A DNA stretch of 64,000 nt from Acanthopagrus latus (lineage: Eukaryota > Chordata > Actinopteri > Spariformes > Sparidae). The stretch is from assembly GCF_904848185.1 (NCBI RefSeq), contig NC_051045.1:20837332-20901331 (forward strand). The letters are read 5' to 3'. Positions 57,967-64,000 of this stretch are shown here, in pieces; positions within the stretch are counted from its first letter, which is position 1, and every line of letters starts with the position of its first letter. The translations under genes and the position numbers were made by a program. A model generated the notes under the pieces. The model did not search any database, had not been told where the DNA came from, and saw only the letters and a list, made by a program, of their open reading frames with translations.

Positions 57967-60900
57967 TGTGTTTTCCAGGAGGCACGGCTCATAGGTGCTG
58001 TCAGATCTTTGAGAGAGCCATTGGGGTACTTTCAGCACCAGGCCAAACGACACACACACACACCCATGAAAGGGAATTATTTAGAGTGCACCCCTCTCTT
58101 CTTTTTTTCTCTCTCTCTCTGCTGTTATTAAACTTTGATTTGATTTGTCTCTAAGCACCATTCATTGTAAAGCAGTCTCCATTTTTAATGTTCATTGTGC
58201 TGATGAAAGATAATGATAATGAGAGAATGTGTGTGTATTTACAGTAAATAAGTATACTTGATGTGTGTGTGCTTGTGTTCCATGTGCGAAGGTGTCAGTG
58301 TGTGCGGGTGTACCGTCTTCACTCCATGTTAATAAGGTGTTAGCGTTAGCTCCCGGGCCGGTGCAGGATGCTACAGGGATGGCAGTGCCTTGCTGCTTCC
58401 TCTCCCACACTGTCAGGCCTCAGGCTCTCCAACTTTAACAAGCTTCATCCTCCACATTAATACACACTCTCACTCCTCTTTCACCCCCTCTACCTCCGCT
58501 TTAATCTCATGCTCTTGTTTCCAAACTTTTCTTTCTTGAAAAACTTTCCTTTGATTTCTCTCCTAGCATCTGGAAGTAGAGACTGAGGTAGCAGCCCATG
58601 GCAGTAGGACAAATGAGGTTGGGTTGTTTGGTCACAGAGGTGTGACTGAGTCAACTTTAGTGCTGAGGTAGTCCTACCTTACTCTATACCTATAATTATA
58701 GTAGAGTTTTGCCTTACTGAGCAATGATGCTTTGACTTGCAATGCTGCTTGTGGCTGAAACATAAAACTGTTTCCTATTCTGCACAGTTTCCTGTGAGTT
58801 TTCCTGCACTGAAAAAAACCTCAATCAAGTCCAGCGTCTCCATGGATTAAACTAAATTACTTTAGCCAAAACAATGAAGAGAGTGGAGAGCCATCATTTC
58901 TCATCGTTAAAAATCAGTGCAGTTCTATAATGCATCACTGGCCTGAAGTGTTAATAATTTTTACATAGTATTTGTGATCAAAATTCACTGATACCTCCAT
59001 CTTTTTCTGCATTGCTAGTCTATTTTATAAGACTAGCTGACATGGAAAAGTAGGGATGACTGGTGAGAAGGCCATGACATTTAGAGGTGTTAAAATGTCA
59101 ACCTCGTAAGCTGCATCGCGATGTGGTCGTGGAAGTTCTGCATCCATGCAGAGACAGAGCATAACCAAGAGACTGCAGCTTTTTCTGATAGTTGATTGTT
59201 AAACCTCGGCAGGACGATTAACGTATAGTTAAAGTTACGCCACAACGTCGCCCATCAAACCCGGTGAGGGCAGCCACAGCAATTTTGACCTAAGCAGAGA
59301 CAGTGTAGTTACAAAGCCGCGGAGTATCTGCTGTTTGCCTGGGTGAGGGTGGGAGTTAAAGGCAGCTCGAAGGTAAACTGAGGTCAGGGCGGGGACTCTC
59401 TTTCTCTCTTTCATATGGTTCATTTTCTCTTCATTTGCTCTCATCTCTCGTCTCTTCTCTAATCGCAAATATAAGTAATCTCCTTTAATCAACTCTGCTT
59501 GGATGATCCAGTCTGTTTAATCAATACTCGTAGAACTGAACTGCAGCTGTTGCATCAGCAGCTCCAAACAAACGTCAAATATCACTCCTCATCCTTTGCC
59601 GTGTCGGCGTCTGTCATCTTAATGTTCTCTACAGTGTATTATTTGCGTGACTCTGTGTGAGTATAGTGTACGTCGGTTTTGTGTGCATCTACTCCCAAAC
59701 ACGTCGCCAGTGTTTTCAGGCTGTTTGGATCAACTTCCTTGCGCCCTATTTCTTCTCTTCTCTCCTCTTGCTGCAAAACTTCGGGTGTTTATTCTACGCT
59801 ATTTCTATCACCCGCCTCTTTCTCTTCATTAATAATTAACACTTCCAGTTTCTTAGTTCCTCTTCTGACTCTTTTTCATCTTTCTATTGTTGTCTTTGTC
59901 TTGTCTTCCTCTCATTACTTCTGTCTGTACGGTGTATGTTTATCCTCCCCTCTTCCTTTACTTCTCCACTCCTCTTTTAATCAGGCTGTTTCTCCTCCAC
60001 ATTAATCCTGCCTCATTATATTCACCTGACTAAGGAGATTTGGGAAGTTAGCCTGCAGTCAGTCTCTTTCTCTCAGTGGATGAGAACTCATTATGCATTC
60101 CCAAATATCTGTTTAACCCAGTTAGAGCATTGGCAGACACCTACGCAGATATAGCCATGTTATAATTATTCCCTTTTTCCTCTCCTTTTGAGTCAGCTGG
60201 CTCCTTTCACCTCCTCCCCACGCACATTCTCCTTTCTCTCACATCCAGTGACCGGAGCGTTCAAAATGTTAGGACCATCTCCCCGGTGCAAAGGTTAGCA
60301 CATATTCAATTGAACTAGCGTGACTGAAGTGGAAAATGGTTCCTGGCTGTGTCACTTGGCCATTTTATTTCATGCATTCACCGGCAAAGTCAGAGCCAGG
60401 TGAGATGCAAGAGATTAGCAGATATGCAAATCGCTCCCAGGTTTAAAATCTGTCTTTAACCTAAAAAGCCTGACATGGTGATGGGGCTGCCACCGACAAT
60501 TACTTTTTTATTGTCAATTACCAATATATTAAGCGATGGATTGTTTAACCAATTAAAAGTCCAGATCAAATCTTCTGTTGTTGAACTTTGCATGAATGAA
60601 GTGTTTTTAACGGGCAAAATCAGTGAAGGAACATATTGAATCGGATGTTCACAGAGTCATTCTCACAACAACTACACTAATATTATCCAGTGTGTGACTA
60701 ATGGTCAATTAAACCAGAACTGACACAGCACAATTTACTCTGGCACAGTGGAGAGAGGCAGACAGGATAACATAAATAATGTGGTCTGCATATTGTAAGA
60801 ATAAGCCGCAGGAGCTCGCATGGCTTGCAGGTAAACATCAGCATTCAACTCGTCTTTTTTTTTTGCTTCTTATCAAGCACTGCTCCCTGTTATTAACCTA

Positions 60901-63900
60901 ATTTACTGCCCTTGCTATGCCACAGCCCGGCAGCATCCCTCCTTCATTTCTCTTTGCATGTTGCACAGCCACATGAGTTACATAATTAGCTACATAAGTG
61001 ATAAGTTACATAAATGAGAATTAACAAGAAGTCAATCTCTCAACTAGTTTTTAGAGAGCCCTTATAATATCGCATGCCAATTTTGCAGCTGTGCCCCGTT
61101 CGTCGATGAACCAGCAGCATCTCTAGTGTTCACTCACCAGGTTCACAGACGCAGGCATGCCGCTCCCATTGGTCAGAGCAGCGGCTGTGGGAGGGGCAAG
61201 GAGACGAGACGCAGGGGTTGCCCACATTACAGCCAGTCTCTACTTTGACAGCTTTCGATGGGCGGGGCAGGGGAGGGGAATCGGGCCGTACACCCAACCG
61301 GACGCCCTGTAGAGAGAGACAGAGAGGTTTATATGAAAAAACAAACAAACAAACAATAGGCTGCTTTAACATTTACTGAAATATGTCTATTTCCATCTCC
61401 TATGGCCCTAGCTTCCCTCCAACCATCTGTCAATAAAAATCAAATATTCCATTCATCCATCTTTACCTGTATGCATCCTCTTATCCCGTTCTGAACCTCT
61501 CCAGAGCCCAGCACTCCTCCCACATGCAGATGTTTCACCTTCAAACCGTGAATCTCATTTCCCACTATCACTGTTCCCTAATGGGGGGGAGAAAGACGGG
61601 GGAGAGGTGAGGGGACAGATGGAGACAGGAAGGGCAAAGATTATTATTATTATTAATAACTGTATGCAAACTGAGAACCTGAACAAAGATACACAGGGAG
61701 TATATTTGAATACCATTATTTGACCAAGTAGAAGAACTCTGTAATTTATTTGATGTGGAAATATCAACGCGGACAACAGGAATGAGAAAATGAGCCACAG
61801 GAAAGACAGGATATTATCAGCCACAAAGGTTTCTATAAATATAAACAGTGAGGGATTCACATTTTATTAGTTTATACCAGAACTAAAAGAACATAATTGA
61901 TTTTTTTCTGTTTGTTTGACCTCCTAGAATTCATTATTCTTCTATAATTTCATTTAACACAATATCACTGAGTAGTTGGGTTTCCATGGTGCATATGTCA
62001 GTCAGTGGGAGCAAAGGAGTGAACATGGAATCTAAAATGATTTCAGAGCTGCAGAGTGAATGACTGTCTTCATTAAATAAAAGAAAACAATAACATACAA
62101 TCACTGTGGAGAAGGTCAACGCTCTGCTGATAACACTGACAGGGTTGTGAAGCAACGCTGACGGGCAACTTAGCTCATAACAACCCTGAAAAGGGAAATC
62201 AATGAGCCCCATTTATCACCGTTTCAGCCACAGTGGAAGAAGCAAAAAAGGAGGGTGAGATGAGGCTGATCAAAGCTGCCAACGTGCCAAACAATTTCAA
62301 AGGTAATTACTGCATAATTGGCAGCTACGCTCTTTAATAATTTTGCATTTTAAGATGTTTTCTAGACCATTTACTCAGCATGTTACTTGATGCACCTCAC
62401 TGAAGAATTTTCTTTTACGATTAAAATTAAAAGATGAAAGACAGAACTTGCTGGCAGATGATTTGAGAATCAAATCAACATGACAATGAAACAAACTACG
62501 TTGTTTTGCTTTAAAAAAAAAAAAAGAAAGCAACAAGGAGATGTTGTTGTGAAGTTGTGTACTGTCACATATGTACATACCTCATGCATAAACATACACA
62601 CACACACACGTCCTCCAGAAGGATTTGACATATTAATTCACTGCAGATTAGGGATACTAGGATTAACAGCCAACGCTCTTGACAGTCTGAAGCCATCCAG
62701 GGTGTGTGTGTGTGTGTATGTGTGTGTGTGTGTGTGTGTATGAGACAGTGCGAATGGCGACTGTATATGTCTCAACATTTAATTTGCAGCATTTCAGAGC
62801 ACTTGGACTACAGGTCAGAGCCGACAGTATCGCTGATGACGACTGAGTGCAACTACAACTCTGTGTGATGAACTCATACATTTCTCAAACCAAGTCAGTA
62901 ACAGCAATTAGTTATGATAAAGTCACTGATTTCTAATGGAAATGTACTTGTTTCAAGATTTGTGTGTGGATGAATTTTCTGAAGGATTATTTCAGGCCAT
63001 GTGTAGACTTCCTACTTTGATATGATTTTAAGATCCAAAGTGGGATTATATTCAAATGATTTACTAATTTGTCTAATATTTTGCAGTGTTCTACTTCACT
63101 GTACTGCCTCAAAGGATTAATTGCCGTCATTCACGGTAAACAAAAATTCCAATTAGAGACTTTTACTAGTTAGACTGGAAAAATGTCATCCAATAAAACT
63201 ATCTGCAGATTTCAAAAAGCCAAATTAAAAATCCAAGAATTAGAGCTGGAAAAACCTGAGCACAGTCCGTCAAGATTAGAAAAATGACGGACACCAGAAA
63301 ATCGCTTGTTAAGGGAATCAAGTCGTATTGATTTAGTAAATCAGATACGATTAAAACCTTGTTACTCATATGAAGCTATTTGCCTGCATGACAGAGCAGA
63401 CTTGCAATAGCTGCATTTCCAGCAATTTAATACTTTTAAAGGACTTAAATTTAACGCTTGTATCCATTGTATCCATTGTACCTAGGATTGCGTGATGTCT
63501 ATTACCTGATAGAGTCCGAAGTCAAGCCGTAGCGTGGCGACGTAACGCGTCTCGCGGCCACTGCGAACGTCTCGCAGCTCCAGTTGGAGGTCGTGCCACC
63601 GGCCGTCTGCCACCTGAACCTGATCCAACCGCAAACGCACTGGCCTGGTCGAGCCACGGGTCACCGAGAACACCAGCTGACCATTTATCACCTGAGAGCG
63701 ACGGAGGAACACAAGCATGTAAGTCAACACAAGGGGGGGGTGAAATCCAACATCTTGGCTAAAATTCAGCATTAGAAATGTAAACTGCAAATAACTTCAA
63801 GACAAAACCATCACTTGAAATTTGTTGCATTGCAATATATAAATATTTTACTCCTTTAAAAAAATGAGAATGTGCCATCGAAACACTAAACACAACCACA

Positions 63901-64000
63901 TTAACCATTAGAAGGGAGTATAATTCTCATATTCAAGGTAACACAAGGTAACACATTTAGCAGCCCACACATTATTCAAGCCTTGTGATACCTGGTGAGC
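19303..64000 (-). CDS. celsr3: Cadherin EGF LAG seven-pass G-type receptor 3, C-terminal half (partial)
   Basis: Twenty-six complete exons plus one cut by the window edge join in phase to 4671 bases, giving 1556 residues and a stop. Numbering residues from the window edge: laminin G 1-102, EGF-like 118-205, laminin-EGF 207-308, hormone-receptor domain 309-373, GAIN 374-690, GPS 692-733, seven transmembrane helices 740-1000, cytoplasmic tail to 1556. Celsr proteins are plasma-membrane adhesion GPCRs of the Fzd/planar-polarity pathway; Celsr3 guides axon tracts. Paralogue 3 is chosen over 1 and 2 from tail blocks shared with human CELSR3: TDLDVAMFHRD, DLDGNDLLSYWPAL, SKDAANNNQPD, LSQPASRYSSRE, LDILSSILASFNSS and RSATSHSISE. 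The cadherin repeats lie beyond the right edge. Confidence 0.97.
19331..19706 (-). other. celsr3: celsr3 last intron
   Basis: A 376-base phase-2 intron, purine-rich on the plus strand, with donor GA|GTAAGT. No other feature was seen. Confidence 0.8.
19707..20766 (-). CDS. celsr3: celsr3 tail exon with repeated S-R-[DE]-x-L motifs
   Basis: Residues 1196-1547. It opens ILKNRLGCP, then TLGHRGVPAASYGRMYSA and LSQPASRYSSREHLD. Nine S-R-[DE]-x-L motifs follow (SREHL, SRDPL, SRDRL, SRDNL, SRENL, SRDRL, SREDL, SREHL, SREQL). A Pro-rich stretch and LDILSSILASFNSS come before RSATSHSISEVSPDSE. It is disordered and intracellular. Acceptor CTCCTCCCAG; donor GA|GTAAGT. Confidence 0.96.
20767..22607 (-). 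other. celsr3: celsr3 intron
   Basis: A 1.84-kb intron. It is purine-rich on the plus strand near 20790-21000 and then AT-rich, with a T-run near 21419-21434. No further exon or element was recognised. Confidence 0.75.
22608..22802 (-). CDS. celsr3: celsr3 cytoplasmic exon (NNNQPD block)
   Basis: Residues 1131-1194. It encodes LDGNDLLSYWPALEECE, LQKWGSERPLG, SKDAANNNQPDAALTSGDE and HRHRK. This is almost the human CELSR3 block, and the strongest single marker of paralogue 3. Confidence 0.96.
24195..24335 (+). mobile_element. LINE-type 3'-tail fragment
   Basis: GTAATTGCCTGAAGGTTTGA, then CCCTGTGATAGACTGGCAGC, then TGCCTCTCACCCAATATGAG, keeps the order of a very common fish LINE/V-SINE tail (ATTGCC..GTGTGAATG, GATGGACTGG, CCTCTCGCCCAATG). 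It is diverged and noncoding. Confidence 0.6.
24385..24470 (+). mobile_element. tRNA-derived SINE fragment
   Basis: CATCAGTCAAAAGGCTGCGG followed by GCTCAATC resembles the B-box region of fish tRNA-type SINEs (GGTTGCGGGTTCAATCC). TTAGACACTTAACC downstream matches their usual continuation. It is diverged, and the A box was not found. Confidence 0.45.
24528..24701 (-). CDS. celsr3: celsr3 cytoplasmic exon (acidic Ser cluster)
   Basis: Residues 1073-1129. It reads EDSDSDSDLSMEEERSLSIP then SSESEDN, a casein-kinase-2-like acidic serine cluster shared with human CELSR3, then a basic RGRIQRRFKRSNHGERLLTE stretch. Confidence 0.95.
25091..25152. repeat. (GT)n microsatellite, imperfect
   Basis: GT units with GC and CT interruptions, about 25 bases downstream of the donor of the exon at 25180-25271 on the transcript strand. 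Confidence 0.95.
25180..25271 (-). CDS. celsr3: celsr3 cytoplasmic exon
   Basis: Residues 1042-1071. ENLLARQTLEQNIVHTG leads into TDLDVAMFHRDG, identical to human CELSR3 over the last block. Acceptor CCCTGTTAG; donor GGAG|GTAAAC. Confidence 0.93.
25272..25882 (-). other. celsr3: celsr3 intron
   Basis: A 611-base intron with short CA tracts near 25302-25325 and 25347-25366. No exon is supported. Human CELSR3 has extra residues at this point; I saw no equivalent. Confidence 0.75.
25883..25980 (-). CDS. celsr3: celsr3 cytoplasmic exon
   Basis: Residues 1009-1040. It reads AQNPYHNASLLEQSGLHRIT then LGTSTISSVSSA, parallel to human NNTALFEESGLIRITLGAST. Acceptor GCGTTCAG; donor CCAG|GTACAG. Confidence 0.94.
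25981..27433 (-). other. celsr3: celsr3 intron
   Basis: A 1.45-kb intron with a (CA)n tract near 26776-26808 and a purine-rich GGAT/GGAG stretch near 27060-27145. No gene was recognised. Confidence 0.75.
27434..27553 (-). CDS. celsr3: celsr3 exon, end of TM7 and start of tail
   Basis: Residues 969-1008. GLSVMLVFTVFNSEVKEAW finishes helix 7. VACLGKKSPGEDP begins the cytoplasmic tail, as in human ACLGRKAAPEE. Confidence 0.96.
27869..27995 (-). CDS. celsr3: celsr3 exon, TM6 and TM7
   Basis: Residues 927-968. AFLLLLVATATWLCGLMAVN (TM6) and SILAIYYIFNVLCLVQ (TM7) match human LLLLVSASWLFGLLAVNHSI. Confidence 0.96.
27996..29102 (-). other. celsr3: celsr3 intron
   Basis: A 1.1-kb AT-rich intron with a short (TA)n at 28628-28644. 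No other element was recognised. Confidence 0.75.
29103..29182 (-). CDS. celsr3: celsr3 exon, end of TM5 and third intracellular loop
   Basis: Residues 900-925. MNGGIFMIVAKMSC ends helix 5. NPSQKETKKLPV is the basic third intracellular loop. Confidence 0.95.
29183..29871 (-). other. celsr3: celsr3 intron
   Basis: A 689-base intron of AT-rich unique sequence. No element was recognised. Confidence 0.75.
29872..29984 (-). CDS. celsr3: celsr3 exon, second extracellular loop and TM5
   Basis: Residues 863-899. LAVGLDPEGYGNPDFCWISI is the conserved second extracellular loop, with the Cys that normally pairs to the top of TM3. LIWSFAGPIAIVIL is TM5. Confidence 0.97.
29985..31416 (-). other. celsr3: celsr3 intron
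   Basis: A 1.43-kb intron, AT-rich at 30100-30770. From 30870 to 31350 it holds many short imperfect GT tracts. No gene was recognised. Confidence 0.75.
31417..31591 (-). CDS. celsr3: celsr3 exon, TM3 and TM4
   Basis: Residues 804-861. FLCTVVAILLHYFFMSTFAW (TM3, with the disulphide Cys at its start), then VEGLHIYRMQTEQRN and MRFYYAIGWGVPAIIT (TM4). It is close to human LHYFFLSTFAWLFVQGLH. Confidence 0.97.
31592..34181 (-). other. celsr3: celsr3 intron
   Basis: A 2.6-kb AT-rich intron. A copy of the GT-linked repeat unit lies at 33395-33495. The rest shows no recognisable element. Confidence 0.75.
33395..33495 (-). repeat. GT-linked repeat unit, inverted copy
   Basis: On the minus strand a GT tract is followed by GGGAGTGTGAAATTCATCGT, CTGGCTGTATTCCTGCC and GCTGCTGCTATTTC. 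Related units lie at 39211-39380, 39674-39792 and 40148-40290 in the opposite orientation. Confidence 0.75.
34182..34391 (-). CDS. celsr3: celsr3 exon, TM1 and TM2
   Basis: Residues 734-803, phase 0 at both ends. QLEGDLETL, then the helix VTYTSLCVSMLALLLTVLVL (TM1), the loop RGLKSNTRSIHSNTAA, and FLSELVFLLGVNQ (TM2). A second CAG at the acceptor could remove one Gln. Confidence 0.96.
34392..35618 (-). other. celsr3: celsr3 intron
   Basis: A 1.2-kb intron of AT-rich sequence with a few poly-A runs. Nothing was recognised. Confidence 0.75.
35619..35745 (-). CDS. celsr3: celsr3 exon, GPS motif
   Basis: Residues 692-733. The GPS box holds CWTVRDC and CQCQRLGTFGVLM. The canonical cleavage triad H-L|T/S is replaced by R-L|G (35655-35663). 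Gly cannot act as the nucleophile, so autoproteolysis should not occur. Human CELSR3, as I recall, has R-T-G here. Confidence 0.96.
35916..36287. mobile_element. Short hAT-like MITE
   Basis: It starts TAGGGCTGCACAAGATATTG and ends ACCAGCCCTA, so the two ends are inverted copies over about 8 bases (TAGGGCTG). This is the start of a widespread fish hAT family. The interior is AT-rich and noncoding. An 8-bp target duplication was not evident. Confidence 0.55.
36299..36332. repeat. (GT)n microsatellite near a celsr3 donor
   Basis: On the transcript strand it is a CA tract starting about 23 bases after the donor of exon 36356-36523. Confidence 0.97.
36356..36523 (-). CDS. celsr3: celsr3 exon, GAIN subdomain B
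   Basis: Residues 636-690. LPRHPVMNSPVVSVSVYNNQ and LEFRLLETANRSKPLCVQW match human NPVMNSPVVSVAVF and LEFRLLQTANRSKAICVQW. Confidence 0.96.
36524..37223 (-). other. celsr3: celsr3 intron
   Basis: A 700-base intron. The plus strand at 36721-36845 is almost pure purine with GGAGAGGA-type units. Nothing else was recognised. Confidence 0.75.
37224..37410 (-). CDS. celsr3: celsr3 exon, GAIN domain
   Basis: Residues 574-634. It contains ITIVIMLIYRSLGAALPPKY and HTDRRGV, matching human ISIIILLVYRTLGGLLPAQF. The first 30 residues are a variable linker. Confidence 0.95.
37502..37690 (-). CDS. celsr3: celsr3 exon, GAIN domain
   Basis: Residues 511-572. MNLDRVENRTHVRRRFPRYH, then LFRGQALWDPYTHVILPP, as in human RRYPRYHSNLFRGQDAWDPH. 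A polar QRQQQ/KEKER linker follows. Confidence 0.95.
39211..39380 (+). repeat. GT-linked repeat unit, copy B
   Basis: Over 40 GT units are followed by GGAGTGTGAAATTTAACGTT, then TTATTCCTTCTGCTGTCACT. It is the most diverged of the three direct copies. Confidence 0.7.
39674..39792 (+). repeat. GT-linked repeat unit, copy C
   Basis: A GT/GTCT tract, a 22-base spacer, then GAGTGTGAAATTCATTGTCT, GGCTTCATCCCTGCC and (GCT)n ending in ATTTC. It is close to the inverted copy at 33395-33495. Confidence 0.75.
40148..40290 (+). repeat. GT-linked repeat unit, copy D
   Basis: A GT tract with ATGT units, then GGGAGTGTGAAATTCCTCTC and TGCTGCTGCCAGCGCTCTGG. Another GT tract of about 50 bases lies just left, at 40005-40054. 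Confidence 0.7.
40511..40709 (-). CDS. celsr3: celsr3 exon, GAIN subdomain A
   Basis: Residues 444-509. VVRGCSVLLGPSTSGLWRAL, then ELLEQYAQTLAQNMKLTYLN and PVALVAPNL, matching the human LRLTYLRPVGLVTPNI segment. Confidence 0.95.
40710..46110 (-). other. celsr3: celsr3 large intron (5.4 kb)
   Basis: Mostly AT-rich unique sequence. A short (GA)n lies near 41744-41760. Many small open frames show no protein features. No transposon termini were recognised, and enhancers may be present but cannot be identified here. Confidence 0.7.
46111..46320 (-). CDS. celsr3: celsr3 exon, GAIN subdomain A
   Basis: Residues 374-443, phase 0 at both ends. LDSLERNETELN, then DVTEATARLYGNDLQIAERL and FGLTATQDAHFNE, matching the conserved FGLSATQD.HF.E of Celsr proteins. 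Confidence 0.95.
46611..46705 (-). CDS. celsr3: celsr3 exon, hormone-receptor domain (second half)
   Basis: Residues 343-373. AAIRHCDVERGWLEPDLYNC, then TSPPFVEL. The Cys and Trp residues fit the HRM fold. Confidence 0.94.
46824..46925 (-). CDS. celsr3: celsr3 exon, hormone-receptor domain (first half)
   Basis: Residues 309-341. IYDGCPKTITQGIWWPRTKF, then PAAVPCPKGSV. The donor must be TCG|GTCCGT, a weak site, because the alternative TCC|GTACAC breaks the frame. Confidence 0.92.
46926..47777 (-). other. celsr3: celsr3 intron
   Basis: An 852-base AT-rich intron with no recognised element. Confidence 0.75.
47778..47961 (-). CDS. celsr3: celsr3 exon, laminin-EGF domain
   Basis: Residues 247-307. 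CLPCDCYPVGSFSRSCDPET, then GQCQCRPGVIGRQCNSCDNP and FAEV is a full laminin-type EGF module with eight cysteines. The acceptor TTTCAG is preceded directly by a GT tract. Confidence 0.96.
47962..49591 (-). other. celsr3: celsr3 intron
   Basis: A 1.6-kb intron. It has a (CA)n tract at 47967-47989 against the downstream acceptor, and AT-rich unique sequence elsewhere. Confidence 0.75.
49592..49712 (-). CDS. celsr3: celsr3 exon, first part of laminin-EGF region
   Basis: Residues 207-246. IDHQCPRGWWGSPTCGPCHC, then FDPNCNKTSGLCHCK, with the CPRGWWG start typical of Celsr. The acceptor is (TG)n followed by TAG. Confidence 0.95.
51201..51278. repeat. (GT)n microsatellite
   Basis: About 39 GT units in a celsr3 intron. 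Confidence 0.98.
51520..51541. repeat. (TG)n next to a celsr3 donor
   Basis: On the transcript strand this is a CA tract starting about 8-10 bases after the donor of exon 51550-51691. CA tracts at this position are known targets of hnRNP L. Confidence 0.9.
51550..51691 (-). CDS. celsr3: celsr3 exon, EGF-like domain
   Basis: Residues 160-205. YYGKGCTDACHLNPCENEAQ, then YICDCGDNHYGQYCQH is a standard six-cysteine EGF. It joins the previous exon as CVCEPG|YYGKG. Confidence 0.95.
51692..51759. repeat. (GA)n forming the polypyrimidine tract of a celsr3 acceptor
   Basis: On the transcript strand this is about 33 CT units running straight into CTCAG at the acceptor of exon 51550-51691. Confidence 0.95.
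53223..53327 (+). pseudogene. Possible THAP zinc-finger fragment
   Basis: A 34-codon frame starts MHFCVRRCSAANQ and continues THFNAIPR. This resembles the start of THAP fingers (C-x2-4-C, then FHRFP-like). It is CpG-rich in an AT-rich intron. The second C-x2-H pair is missing before the stop, so it would be a broken remnant, perhaps of a P-element-like transposon. Confidence 0.25.
55470..55522. repeat. (CA)n microsatellite
   Basis: About 26 CA units in the largest celsr3 intron. Confidence 0.97.
57804..57844. repeat. (CA)n microsatellite
   Basis: About 20 CA units. A GT tract of similar length lies about 90 bases to the right (57936-57961), so the pair could fold back. Confidence 0.97.
61138..61306 (-). 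CDS. celsr3: celsr3 exon, EGF-like domain after laminin G
   Basis: Residues 103-158. GVRLGVRPDSPPLPRP is a linker. CNVGNPCVSSPCPSHSRC, then HACVCEP is an EGF-like module. Confidence 0.95.
61467..61577 (-). CDS. celsr3: celsr3 exon, end of laminin-G domain
   Basis: Residues 66-102. It reads GTVIVGNEIHGLKVKHLHVG, then SGEVQNGIRGCIQ. The FxGCI/L-type ending is typical of the last strand of laminin-G. Confidence 0.94.
61578..63505 (-). other. celsr3: celsr3 intron
   Basis: A 1.9-kb AT-rich intron with a (TTA)n run near 61641-61655 and short GT tracts near 62700-62740. No element was recognised. Confidence 0.75.
63506..63691 (-). CDS. celsr3: celsr3 exon, laminin-G domain
   Basis: Residues 4-65, phase 0 at both ends. 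VINGQLVFSVTRGSTRPVRL, then VADGRWHDLQLEL and TLRLDFGLYQ show the GRWH core of laminin-G. Confidence 0.96.
63992..64000 (-). CDS. celsr3: celsr3 exon cut by the window edge
   Basis: GCTCACCAG|GTATCA is a good donor at phase 0. It would give AHQ before VINGQL, consistent with a preceding laminin-G exon. Only nine bases are visible, so this rests on the donor and the phase. Confidence 0.5.

Larger units (their letters stand above)
51760..61137 (-). other. celsr3: celsr3 largest intron (9.4 kb)
   Basis: It is mainly AT-rich unique sequence. It holds CA/GT microsatellites (55470-55522, 55707-55735, 57804-57844, 57936-57961), a small CpG-rich THAP-like frame at 53223-53327, and complex low-CpG blocks near 56200-56530 and 60380-60980 that could be regulatory. 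The exons on either side join in phase, so no exon is missing. Confidence 0.75.

Overview
The window reads as nuclear DNA of a ray-finned (probably teleost) fish. The genes are vertebrate and split by introns. CA/GT, CT and TA microsatellites are dense, and there are fossils of fish-type DNA transposons: a Tc1 fragment and two short inverted-repeat elements. Three protein-coding genes could be reconstructed exon by exon. Splice phases agree at every junction used, so each coding sum is an exact multiple of three.

Layout. (1) 1-2915: intergenic, possibly with the tail of a plus-strand gene at 1-57. (2) 3052-8682, minus strand: wdr6, complete, six coding exons, 1377 residues, a WD-repeat partner of the tRNA anticodon-loop 2'-O-methyltransferase. 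One intron needs a GC donor. (3) 8683-9590: a CCAAT-rich interval between two divergent genes, which looks like a bidirectional promoter. (4) 9591-13285, plus strand: a four-exon, 252-residue gene with a BED-type zinc finger and a basic coiled-coil C-terminus. I do not recognise a named orthologue. (5) 13286-19302: 3' UTR of that gene, a Tc1 fossil, a 499-bp MITE and the presumed 3' UTR of celsr3. (6) 19303-64000 and beyond the window, minus strand: the C-terminal half (1556 residues) of celsr3, a seven-pass adhesion GPCR of the Flamingo family. It runs from a laminin-G domain through EGF, laminin-EGF, hormone-receptor, GAIN/GPS and 7TM domains to the cytoplasmic tail.

Functional links. wdr6 and the BED-finger gene probably share a promoter, but the sequence shows no shared pathway. 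celsr3 is independent; its nearness to wdr6 matches the common location of both human genes on 3p21.31. celsr3 introns hold most of the repeats, and several celsr3 exons have dinucleotide repeats directly against their splice sites.

Nothing here looks like a new multi-gene system. The most informative points are the uncharacterised BED-finger gene, the forced GC donor in wdr6, the non-cleavable GPS of celsr3, the repeated S-R-[DE]-x-L motif in its tail, and a repeated unit linked to GT tracts in its introns. Comparisons with human proteins are from memory and need an alignment.
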